A stretch of DNA of 64,000 bases from the NCBI GenBank assembly GCA_037974665.1, contig CM075770.1:65731850-65795849 (forward strand). The letters are read 5' to 3'. The notes under the pieces were generated by a model that saw only the letters and a list, made by a program, of their open reading frames with translations, had not been told where the DNA came from and did no database searches. This DNA comes from Ehretia macrophylla. Lineage: Eukaryota; Streptophyta; Magnoliopsida; Boraginales; Ehretiaceae. Shown here in pieces: positions 49,828 to 60,182 of the stretch (positions are counted from its first letter, which is position 1; every line of letters starts with the position of its first letter). A program made the position numbers and the translations under genes.

Positions 49828-49946
49828 GGGTGCGATCATACAAGCACTAATGCACCGGATCCCATCAGAACTCCGAAGTTAAGCGTGCATGGGCGAGAGT
49901 AGCACTAGGATGGGTGACCCCCTAGGAAGTCCTCGTGTTGTACCCC
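49828..49946 (+). rRNA. 5S rRNA gene 39
   Basis: Full length: C15A, T62A, T76C, G97A, C114T. T62A, T76C, G97A, C114T and -1 T are shared with the next gene, which shows a recent local duplication. Confidence 0.95.
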
Positions 49947-50505
49947 CCTTTTCTAATTTTTTTGCCCCGGTTAGGATTGCCAAGATACTTTATCCACCAC
50001 ATTTCTATTTCCGAGTCCCACGACACTTTGGGCAAGACAACTTCGCTTCACGTAGAGGCTGGGCCCACAAACTGAGGGCATAGGGCTTGTGACCAGGTCT
50101 CCATCGCACTGGTCGCCATAACTTTTGATCCGTAAGAAGTTACACGGCGCACAACATACCGTTGGAAAGCTCTCCAAGTGCTCTAGGTCGGTGGAACCAA
50201 GCTTGCTCAGCTGCGCTAATTTTCGAAGCCCAAAATTGAATATTTTCATCAGTTTCAGACCACTTTTCTTCATTTGCTCTATTTTCCACCCCGGATCGTA
50301 CGTCGTGAGCTGTTAGAAGGACGACAACCTAACTCGAAGGACATTAGAGGGCCCTACAACGCGTCGATATCATGTCTTATGAGGATGCTGCGTTGTTGAA
50401 GCGGATGGGATGTCGTTAAGCGCATTGGGCCTTTTGATTGGGCCATCTCTCTAAGCTGGGACTGTGAACCGTCAACACATAAAGGATTTGTGCCCTCAAC
50501 ATGAT

Positions 50506-50624
50506 GGGTGCGATCATACCAGCACTAATGCACCGGATCCCATCAGAACTCCGAAGTTAAGCGTGCATGGGCGAGAGTAGCACTAGGATAGGTGACCCCC
50601 TAGAAAATCCTCGTGTTGTACCCC
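50506..50624 (+). rRNA. 5S rRNA gene 40
   Basis: Full length: T62A, T76C, G85A, G97A, G99A, G102A, C114T. It is the sister of the gene 678 bp upstream. Confidence 0.95.
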
Positions 50625-51183
50625 CATTTTCAACTTTTTTTGGCCCCTTTAGGCTTGCCAAGATGCTTTATACACCACATTTCTATTACCGAGTCCCACG
50701 ACACTTTGGGCAAGACAACTTCGCTTCACGTAGAGGCTGGGCCCACAAACCGAGGGCGTAGGGCTTGTAACCAGGTCTCCATCGCACTGGTCGCCATAAC
50801 TTTTGATCCGTAAGAAGTTTCACGGCGCACAACATACCGTTGGAAAGCTCTCCGAGAGCTCTATGACGGCGGCAGCTAGCTTGCTCAGCTGCACCTATTT
50901 TCGGAGCCCAAAATCGAATTTTTCATCAGTTTCATACCACTTTTCTTCATTTGCTCTGTTTTTCCACCCCGGATCATACGTTGTGAGCTATTAGAAGGAC
51001 GACAACCTAACTCGCAGGACATTAGAAGGCCCTACAATGCGTCGATATCATGTCTTACGAGGATGCTGCGTTGTTGAAGTGGATGGGTTGTCGTTAAGCC
51101 CATTGGGCCTTTTGAATGGGCCATCGCTCTGGGTTGGGACTGTGAACCGTCAACACATAAAGGATTTGTGCCCACAACATGAC

Positions 51184-51302
51184 GGGTGTGATCATACCAG
51201 CACTAATGCACCGGATTCCATAAAAACTCCAAAGTTAAGAGTGCTTGGGTGAGAGTAGTACTAGGATGGGTGACCCCCTGGGAAGTCCTCGTGTTGCACC
51301 CC
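51184..51302 (+). rRNA. 5S rRNA gene 41
   Basis: Full length: C6T, C34T, C39A, G41A, G48A, C57A, C67T. Confidence 0.95.
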
Positions 51303-51713
51303 CTTTTTCAATTTTTTTTGCCCCGGTTAGGGTTGCCAAGATACTTTATCCACCACATTTCTATTAGCGAATCCCACGGTACCTTGGGCAAGATAACTTC
51401 GCTTCACGTAGAGGCTGGGCCCGCAAACCGAGGAATGGGGCTTGTGACTAGGTCTCCGTTGCTCCGGTGCCCATGACTTTTAATCCGTAAGGAGTTACGC
51501 TGCGCACAGCATACCGTTGGACAGTTCTCTGAGAGCTCAACGATGAGGACATGAAGCTTGCTCAACTGCGCTTGTTTTCGGAGCCCAAAATCGAACGTTT
51601 TCATCAGTTTCGGGCCACTTTTCTTCTTTTGCTCTGTTTTTTCGTCCCGGATCGTACGTTGTGAGCTATTAAAAGGACGACAACCTAACTCGCAGGATAT
51701 TATAGGGCCCTAC

Positions 51714-54328
51714 TGAAACACCCCGATCTCTCTCGAGACCGGGAGTTCTATCAATCAATCTAATCACAATCCAAATCCAAACCCGGGCATAATTTTTAGG
51801 GAAAACGGACGGAGTCTCCCCTGTTTCTAGGCAAAAAGCAAACCTGCGACAGCATATAAGTGGACCAATACCATGTCCAAACATTCATCCACCTCAAGGC
51901 CATCCGAGCCTTGTTCTCAACAAGCAATCACAAGAAAATATACATTTCTAGTTTACAGACTAACCTACCTCTTCACATCTTTTACAAGTACATTCATGCT
52001 TGACAATTAAACCATACTAACCTATTTCATAAGTTAGACTATCAAACCATTGTAACTCTTTTCCTTTGGACATTACAAACATGCATTGAAGTTAAACTAT
52101 ACTAACTAAATACATAAGCTAGCTTTTCAAATCACTTCAATAACCTAGTAAAACTTAAATTACATTCTTTTTGACAATAAATACATACAACACATGAACA
52201 TACATCTTTGCATCTTTGACAACTCAAGCCACATAGCACGCAAGACAACTCTTCAAGCATGATCTTTCACGCAACCACGAACTTTTCAGCTAACAAGGCA
52301 TTTCCTGAAATGTGGTGGTGAGGAGTGAGTATACTCAACACGTATACTTAGTGAGGGCGAGACAGATATCGAGGTGGAGAGAAAGAAGATCGTGCAATAC
52401 AAATAGGTACAATTAAGAAATATAACAGACAAGTATGCATTCAATATAAACAATCAATACAATAAACAATTAATAAAAGCATTAACACAACCATTCAAAT
52501 CTATACCACACTCTGAAGGCTATGCCTCACTCAAACGAGTAATGTACCGATCACGATTTTGATGACTTTAACGATGACGCGCCGGCTCACCCACCTTATA
52601 AGTTTCGTTTAGAGTACTCCGGACATATTCTATCAATTCTACGACCCAAAACTCCCTGGGCGGCAACCCAAGCGAGAATGGGAATAGGACACAGAGCTAG
52701 AGCAACCAACACTGGCAGCCCGAGACTACCCAGAGAGGCCCATCACTCACGCGCCTGACACTATGCAATGCAATACAAGATATATAACGATAATCGAGCA
52801 AGGCATTGAAGTGCAGGTTAATATCAACATGCGATACAATAAGCATTTAGAATCGAGAAAATAACAAGAACAACACTAACAAGCATTATCAACATTTGAT
52901 ATATAATTCAGTCATAATCAACTTAAATTAGCATAACAAGTAATAATAAGTAATCTACAAGCATAACACTATGAAAACACACAAAATCACAAAATGACCC
53001 CAACTTTCAAAATGCTACCACTTACAAACGAGCCACGAGTTTTGGAAACCGACTTCACCAATTCTCCCAGGTCACTATAAGGCACGTCTAAAGACCCCGA
53101 AGCCCTACTTAACCCTAGAATTCACGCAAAGCCCCGATTTATCCCTTTTCTCATTTGAACTACCGCTACCCTAACCAAACACCCAACCAACGTCATAATC
53201 TCACCAAAAGTACTTCCATGGCCTCCCGAGACAATGCCATCACGCAAAACGATAAAATGCCAAACTTGACCTAAACGACCCCGACTTTCACTAAGCTATT
53301 TTTCTCTGTTTTTCCATTACATAATCCAATTAAACCACACATTTAGGCATTCTAGCATATCTAGCACCTTCCTACATCAACAAAATACATAACGGAGCAA
53401 CTTCATCGAAACGGGGGTTTACTATTCATAATTTACTATTCAATTATCAATCTAAATTGTAATTTCGATATTCAACTGCAAAAAATGCTAAAAAGCTACA
53501 AATACATGTTCTACAATGAACAAGGAACATTCTTTAAGCAACAAAACAGATAAAATAACAATTTACGCATAATTTCTAAAAATTAAAGTTTAGACATAAT
53601 ATTTTCAAATGCGCAAATAACGATGAAACCCTCACCTTAGACGCTCCTAGACGCTAGGAAAACCACACCAGATGTCTCGAAAACCACCCCGTACAAGCTC
53701 TCGCGAAGAAATTAAAGTTTGAAGTTGAAATGTTTTTTTTCTTTTTCCTCCATGGTTTTGGCCATGGCTTCTTTTATTTCCTGATTTTGCTCTTTTATTT
53801 CTTATTTCATGCTTAAATAAAAGATGACAATGGTCAAATGGTCAAGGCTTGGTCAACTAACTTAAAAATTGGTCAAATAAGCTTGTTTTATGCATTTTAA
53901 AGCTAAAACAACCAACACAAATCTAATTCTAGTTAAATACAACTTAAAATACCAAAATTAAAACACTAAATACTAGTTTTCACTATTTGCTGAGGACTAG
54001 AAATCATTTCTTAACTATCGCTCTCGATATGCTATGCACTTTGCGACAATAAAAGAATAACAATTAAATCTGAAAGAATTTAAGAAAATATAATTTTTGA
54101 AAAGTAACATAGTTCAAAATTTACTCCGGCTCGGAGCTACTTTTCATTTTATTGAAAACCATGCATTAGGCTACAAGAAAAATAAAACCGATTAACATAA
54201 ATATGAAAATGAAGCTACAAATGAATGTTTAACTAAAATAAACACAAATTCAATGCTAACATTTAAGATGTCACTTAATTAAATGCAATTAAATGTCCTT
54301 AAATGCATGACGGGTTCGGGTTATCACA
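51714..54328 (-). mobile_element. Solo LTR, family A, reverse orientation
   Basis: 2,615 bp, + strand edges TGAAACACCCC and GGTTATCACA, flanked by the perfect duplication CCTAC (51709-51713 and 54329-54333). There is no internal sequence or second LTR, as left by recombination between the two LTRs of a former full element. The hairpin at 52326-52350 has one mismatch. Removing it restores a 678-bp 5S unit. Confidence 0.93.
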
Positions 54329-54481
54329 CCTACAACGCGCCGATATCACGTCTTGCTTGGATGCTGCGTTGTTGAAGCGGATGGGTTGTCGTTAAGCCCA
54401 TTGGGCCTTTTGAATGGGCCATCTCTCTGGGCTGGGACCGTGAACCGTCAACACATAAAGGATTTGTGCCCACAACATGAC

Positions 54482-54600
54482 GGGTACGATCATACCACCA
54501 CTAAAGCACCGGATCCCATTAGAACTCTGAAGTTAAGTGTGCTTGGGCGAGAGTAGTACTAGGATGGGTGACCCCTTGGGAAGTCCTTGTGTTGCCCCCC
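54482..54600 (+). rRNA. 5S rRNA gene 42
   Basis: Full length: G5A, G17C, T24A, C39T, C47T, C57T, C95T, C107T, A115C. The 3' end has become a run of 13 C (54595-54607), which lengthens the unit to 684 bp and should disturb the terminal stem. Confidence 0.93.
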
Positions 54601-55165
54601 CCCCCCCTTTTCAATTTTTGTTACCCTGGTTAGGGTTGCCAAGATACTTTATCCACCACATTTCTATTACCAAATGCCACTTTTCCTTGGGCAAGACAAC
54701 TTCGCTTCACGTAGAGGCTGGGCCCGTAAATCGAGGGCGTAGGGCTTGTGACTAGGTCTCAGTCGCTCCGGTGCCCATAACTTTTAATCCGTAAGGAGTT
54801 ATACGGCGCACAGCATACCGTTTGAAAGCTCTCTGAGAGCTCTACGACGGGGGAAACAAACTTGCTTGGCTGTGCCTGTTTTCGGAACCCAAAATCGAAT
54901 GTTTTCATCAGTTTTAGACCACTTTTCTTCTTTAGCTCTATTTTTTCATCCCGAATGGTATGTCGTGAGCTATTAAATGGACGACAACCTAACTAGCTGG
55001 ATAATACAGGGCCCTAAAATGCGTCGATATCACGTCTTACGAGGATGCTGCATTGTTGAAGTGGATGGGTTGTCGTTAAGCCCATTGGGCCTTTTGAATG
55101 GGCCATCTCTCTGGGCTAGGACTGTGAACCGTCAACACATAAAGGATTTGTGCCCAGAACATGAC

Positions 55166-55284
55166 GGGTGCGATCATACCAGCACTAATGCACTGGATCC
55201 CACCAGAAGTCCGAAGTCAAGCGTGCTTGGGTGAGAGTAGTACTAGGATGGGTGACCCCCTGGGAAGTCCTCGTGTTGCACACC
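55166..55284 (+). rRNA. 5S rRNA gene 43
   Basis: Full length: C29T, T38C, C44G, T53C, C67T, C117A. Confidence 0.95.
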
Positions 55285-55844
55285 ACATTTTAAATTTTTT
55301 TTCCCTAGTTATGGTTGCCAAGATACTTTGTCCACCACATTTCTATTACCGAATCCCATAGTACCTTGGGCAAGACAACTTCGCTTCACGTAGAGCCTGG
55401 GCCCGCAAACCGAGGGCGTAAGGCTTATGACCAGGTCTCCGTCGCTCCGGCGCCCATAACTTTTGATCCCTAAGGAGTTACGCGGCGCACAACATACCAT
55501 TGGAAAGCTCTCCGAGAGCTCCACGACGGGGGCAACAAGCCTGCTTGGCTGCGCCTATTTTTGGAGCCCAAAATCGAATGTTTTCATCAGTTTCGGGCCA
55601 CTTTTCTTCTTTTGCTCAGTTTTTTCGTCCTTGATCGTATGTCGTGAGCTGTTAAAAGGACGACAACCTAACTCACAGGATATTACAAGTCCCTACAACG
55701 AGTCGATATCACGTCTTACAAGGATGCTTCGTTGTTAAAGCAGATGGGCTGTCGTTAAGCCTATTGAGCCTTTTGAATGGGCCATCTCTCGGGGCTGGGA
55801 CGGGGAACTATCAACACATAAAGGATTTGTGCCCACAAAACGAC

Positions 55845-55963
55845 GGGTGCGATCATACCAGCACTAATGCACCGGGTCCCATCAGAACTCCGAAGTTAAG
55901 CGTGCTTGGGCGAGAGTAGTACTAGGATGGGTGACCCCCTGGAAAGTCCTCGTGTTGCACCCC
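55845..55963 (+). rRNA. 5S rRNA gene 44
   Basis: One of the best-preserved copies: only A32G and G99A, with the internal boxes unchanged. It is a candidate for an active gene. Confidence 0.97.
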
Positions 55964-56523
55964 CCCTTTTCAATTTTTTTTGCCCCGGTTAGGGTTGCCA
56001 AGATACTTTAATCCCACATTTCTATTACCGAATCCCACGGCATCTTGGGCAAGACAACTTCGCTTCACATAGAGGCTGGGCCCACAAACCGAGGGCGTGG
56101 GGCTTGTGACCAGGTCTCAATCGCTTCTGTGCCCATAACTCTTAGTTCGTAAGGAGTTATGCAATGCACAACATACAGTTGGAAAGCTCTCCGAGAGCTC
56201 TACAACCGGGGCAACTAGCCTGCTCGGCTGTGACTATTTTTGAAGCCCAAAATTGAATGTTTTCATCAGTTTCGGGCCACTTTTCTTTGTTTTCTCTGTT
56301 TTTCCATCCCGGATCGTGCGTCGTGAGCTGTTAAAAGGACGACAACCTAACTCGCGGGATATTACAAGGCCTTACAGCACGTCAATATCAAGTCTTATGA
56401 GGATGCTGTGTTGTTGAAGCGGATGGGTTGTCGTTAAGCCCATTGGGCCTTTTGAATGGGCCATCTCTCTGGGCTTGGACTGTTAACCGTCAACACATAA
56501 AGGATTTGTGCCCTAAATATGAC

Positions 56524-56642
56524 AGGTGCGATCATACCAGCACTAATGCACCAAATCCCATCAGAACTCCGAAGTTAAGCGTGCTTGGGCAAGAGTAGTA
56601 CTAGGATGGGTCACCCCTTGGGAAGTCCTTGTGTTGTACCCC
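56524..56642 (+). rRNA. 5S rRNA gene 45
   Basis: Full length: G1A, G30A, G31A, G68A, G89C, C95T, C107T, C114T. Confidence 0.94.
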
Positions 56643-57202
56643 GCTTTTTAATTTTTTTGTCCCAGGTTTGGGTTGCCAAGATACTTTATCCATCACATTT
56701 CTATTACCGAATCCCACTGCACCTTGGGCAAGACAACTTCGCGTCACGTAAAGCCTGGGCCTGCAAACCAAAGGCGTGGGGCTTGGAACCAAGTCTCCGT
56801 CGCTCCAGTGCCCATAACTTTTTATCTGTAAGGAGTTACACGGCGCACAACATACCGTTGAAAAGCTCTCCGAGAGCTCTACGACGAGAGCTACAAGGTT
56901 GCTCGGCTCCACCTATTTTCGGAGCCCAAGATCGAACGTTTTCATAAGTTTTGACCCACTTTTCTTCTTTTGCTCAGTTTTTTTGTCCCGGATCGTACGT
57001 CGTGAGCTATTAAAAGGACAACAACCTAACTCATGGGACATTATATGGCCCTACAACACGTTGGTATCACGTCTTGTGAGGATGCTGCATTGTTGAAGCA
57101 GATGGGTTGTTGTTAAGCCCATTGGGCCTTTTGAATGGGCCATCTCTCTAGGCTGGGACTGTGAACTATCAACACATAAAGGATTTATGCCCATAACATG
57201 AC

Positions 57203-57321
57203 GGGTGCAATCATGCCAGGACTAATGCACCGGATTCCATCAGAACTCCGAAGTTAAGCATGCTTGGGCGAGAGTAGTACTAGGAAGGGTGACCCCCTGG
57301 GAAGTTCTCGTGTTGCACCCC
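57203..57321 (+). rRNA. 5S rRNA gene 46
   Basis: Full length: G7A, A13G, C18G, C34T, G58A, T84A, C104T. Confidence 0.95.
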
Positions 57322-57880
57322 CCATTTTCAATTTTTTTTCCCCCGTTTAGGGTTGCCAAGATACTTTATCCACCACATTTCTATTACCGAATCCCACGGC
57401 ACCTTTTGCAAGACAACTTCGCTTCACGTAGAGGCTGAGCCGACAAACCGAGGGCGTAGGGCTTGTGACTAGGTCTCCTTCGCTCCAAAGCCCATAACTT
57501 TTGATCCGTAAGGAGTTAAGCGACACAGCATACCGTTGGAAAGCTCTCCAAGAGCTCTACGACGGGGCAGCAAGCTTGCTTGGCTGCGGCTATTTTCGGA
57601 GCCCAAAATAGAATGTTTTTATCCGTTTTGGGCTACTTTTCTTCTTTTTGCTCTATTTTTTTCACCCGGATCGTACGTCGTGAGCTTCTAAAAGGATAAC
57701 AACCTAACTCGCGGGATATTAAAAGGCCTTACATCTCTTCGATATCATGTCTTGCGAGAATGCTGCGTTCTTAAAGTGGATGGGTTGTCGTTAAGCCTAT
57801 TGGGCCTTTTGAATGTGCCATCTCTCTGGGCTGGGACTGAGAACCGTTAACACATAAAGGATTTGTGCCCTCAACATGAC

Positions 57881-57999
57881 GGGTGCAATCATACCAACTT
57901 TAATGCACCGGATCCCATCAGAACTCCAAAGTTAAGCTTGCTTAGGTGGGAGCAGTACTAGGATGGGTGACCCCCTGGGAAGTCTTCGTGTTGCACCGC
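57881..57999 (+). rRNA. 5S rRNA gene 47
   Basis: Full length, about 12 differences, including G17A, A19T, C20T, G58T in the A box, and G65A, C67T, A69G near the intermediate element. Confidence 0.92.
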
Positions 58000-58559
58000 C
58001 CTTTTCAATTTTTTTTGCCCCGGTTATGGTTGCCAAGATACTTTATCCACCATATTTCTATTACCAAATCCCACGGCACCTTGGGCAAGACAACTTCGGT
58101 TCACGTAGAGGCTGGGCCCGTAAACCGAGGGCATGGGGATTGCGACAAGGTCTCCATCGCTCCGGTGCCTATAACTTTTGATCCGTAAGGAGTTACGCGG
58201 CGTACAACATACCGTTGGAAAGCTCTACGAGAGCTCTACGACGGGTGCAGCTAGCCTACTCGGCTGCGCCTATTTTCGGAGCCCAAAATTGAACGTTTTC
58301 AACAGTTTCGGGCCACTTTTCTTCTTTTGCTCTGTTTTTTCACCCCGGATCGTACGTCGTGAGCTGTTACAAGGACGACAACCTAACTCGCGGGATATTA
58401 CAGGGCCCTACAACACGTCGATATCAAGTTTTGCGAGGATGTTGCGTTGTTAAAGCGGGTGGGTTGTCGTTAAGCCCATTGGGCCTTTTGAATGGGCCAT
58501 CTCTACGGGCTGGGACTGTGAACTGTCAACACATAAAGGATTTGTGCCCTTAACATGAC

Positions 58560-58617
58560 GGGTGCGATCATACCAGCACTAATGCATGGGATCCCATCAG
58601 AACTCTGAAGTTAAGCG
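58560..58617 (+). pseudogene. Truncated 5S gene (first 58 nt)
   Basis: The 5' 58 nt of a 5S gene (with C28T, C29G, C47T) stop inside the A box and join the GCTGGGACTGTG spacer that normally lies 51 bp before a gene. A full gene follows at 58669. The arrangement is a 109-bp partial tandem duplication covering -51 to +58. The fragment lacks the intermediate element, the C box and a stop. Confidence 0.93.
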
Positions 58618-58668
58618 GCTGGGACTGTGAACCGTCAACAAATAAAGGATTTGTAACCACAACATGAC

Positions 58669-58787
58669 TGGTGCGATCATATCAGCACTAATGCACCGGA
58701 TCCCAACAGAACTCCGAAGTTAAGTGTGCTTGGCCGAGAGTAGTACTAGGATGGGTGACCCCCTGGGAAGTCATCGTGTTGCACCCC
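58669..58787 (+). rRNA. 5S rRNA gene 48
   Basis: Full length: G1T, C14T, T38A, C57T, G66C, C105A. It lies behind a duplicated upstream segment, so two ATAAAGG boxes precede it 109 bp apart. Confidence 0.94.
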
Positions 58788-59347
58788 TCATTTTCAATTT
58801 TTTTTGCCCCGGTTAGGGTTGCCAAGATACTTTATCCACCACATTTCTATTACCAAATCCCACGGCACCTTGGGCAAGACAACTTCGCCTCACGTAGAGG
58901 CTGGGCCCGCAAACCGAGGGCGTGGGGCTTGGGACCAGGTCTTCATCGCTACGGTGGCCATAACTTTTGATCCGTAAGGAGTTATGCGGCGCACAACATA
59001 GCATTGGAAAGTTCTCCGAGAGATCTACGACAGGGCAGCAAGCCTACTCGGCTACACGTATTTTCGGAGCCCAAAATCGAACGTTTTTATCTGTTTTGGG
59101 ACATTTTTCTTCTTTTGCTATGTTTTTTCATCCTGGATTGTACGTCGTGAGCTATTAAAAGGACTACAACCTAACCCACGGGATATTACAGGGCCCTACA
59201 ACACGTCGATATCACGTCTTGCGAGGATGCTGCGTTGTTGAAGGAGATGGGTTGTCGTTGAGCCCATTGGGCCTTTTGAATGGGCCATCTCTCTGGGCTG
59301 CGACTGTGAACCTTCAACACAAAAGGTATTTGTGCCCTCTACATGAC

Positions 59348-59466
59348 GGGTGCGATCATACCAGCACTAATACATCGGATCCCATCAGAACTCCGAAGTT
59401 AAGCATGCTTGGACGAGATTAGTACTAGGATGTGTGACCCCTTGGGAAGTCCACGTGTTGCATCCC
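59348..59466 (+). rRNA. 5S rRNA gene 49
   Basis: Full length: G25A, C28T, G58A, G66A, G72T, G86T, C95T, T106A, C116T. Confidence 0.94.
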
Positions 59467-60027
59467 CTTTTTTCAATTTTTTTTGCCCCGGTTAGGGTTG
59501 CCAAGATACTTTATCCACCACATTTCTATTATCGAATCCCACGGCATCTTGGGCACGACAAATTCTTTTCACGTAGAGGCTGGGCCAGCAAACCGAAGGC
59601 GTAGGGCTTGTGATCAAGTCTCCGTCGCTCCGGTGCCTATAATGTTTGATCCCTAAAGAGTTATGCGGCTCACAGCATACCGTTGAAAAGCTCTCTGAGA
59701 GCTCTTTGACGGGGGCATCAACCCTGCTCATCTTCGCCTATTTTTTGAGCCCAAAATTGAATGTTTTCATCAGTTTCGGCCCAATTTTCTTCTTTTGCTC
59801 TGTTTTTCCGTCCTGGATCGTACGTCGTGAGTTGTTAAAAGGATGACAACCTAACTCGCGGGACATTAAAGGGCCCTACAACGCGTCGATATCACGTCTT
59901 GCGAGGATGCTGCATTGTTAAAGTGGATGGGTTGTCGTTAAGCCCTTTGGGCTGCTTGAATGGGCCATCTCTCTGGGCTAGGACTGTGAACCGTCAACAC
60001 ATAAAGGATTTGCGCCCACAACATGAC

Positions 60028-60146
60028 GGGTGCAATCATACAAGTACTAATGCACCGGATCCCATCAGAACTCCGAAGTCAAGCATGCTTGGGTGAGAGT
60101 AGTACTAGGATGGGTGACCCCCTGGGAAGTCCTCGTGTTGCACCCC
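60028..60146 (+). rRNA. 5S rRNA gene 50
   Basis: Full length: G7A, C15A, C18T, T53C, G58A, C67T. It is the last + strand gene; the truncated LTR starts 36 bp past its end. Confidence 0.95.
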
Positions 60147-60182
60147 CCCTTTTCAATTTTTTTTTGCCCCGGTTAGGGTAGC

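Larger units (their letters stand above)
48721..51713 (+). repeat. 5S rDNA tandem array, block 4 (4 genes)
   Basis: It resumes at the duplicated CGTGG. The interrupted unit restores to 678 bp when the element is removed. It ends at CCTAC (51709-51713), the target duplication of the next solo LTR. Confidence 0.96.
54329..60182 (+). repeat. 5S rDNA tandem array, block 5 (9 full genes, 1 truncated)
   Basis: Units follow at 678-684 bp except for a 109-bp partial duplication at 58560-58668. The block ends in the spacer at GGTTAGGGTAGC, where a truncated family A LTR begins. Confidence 0.96.
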
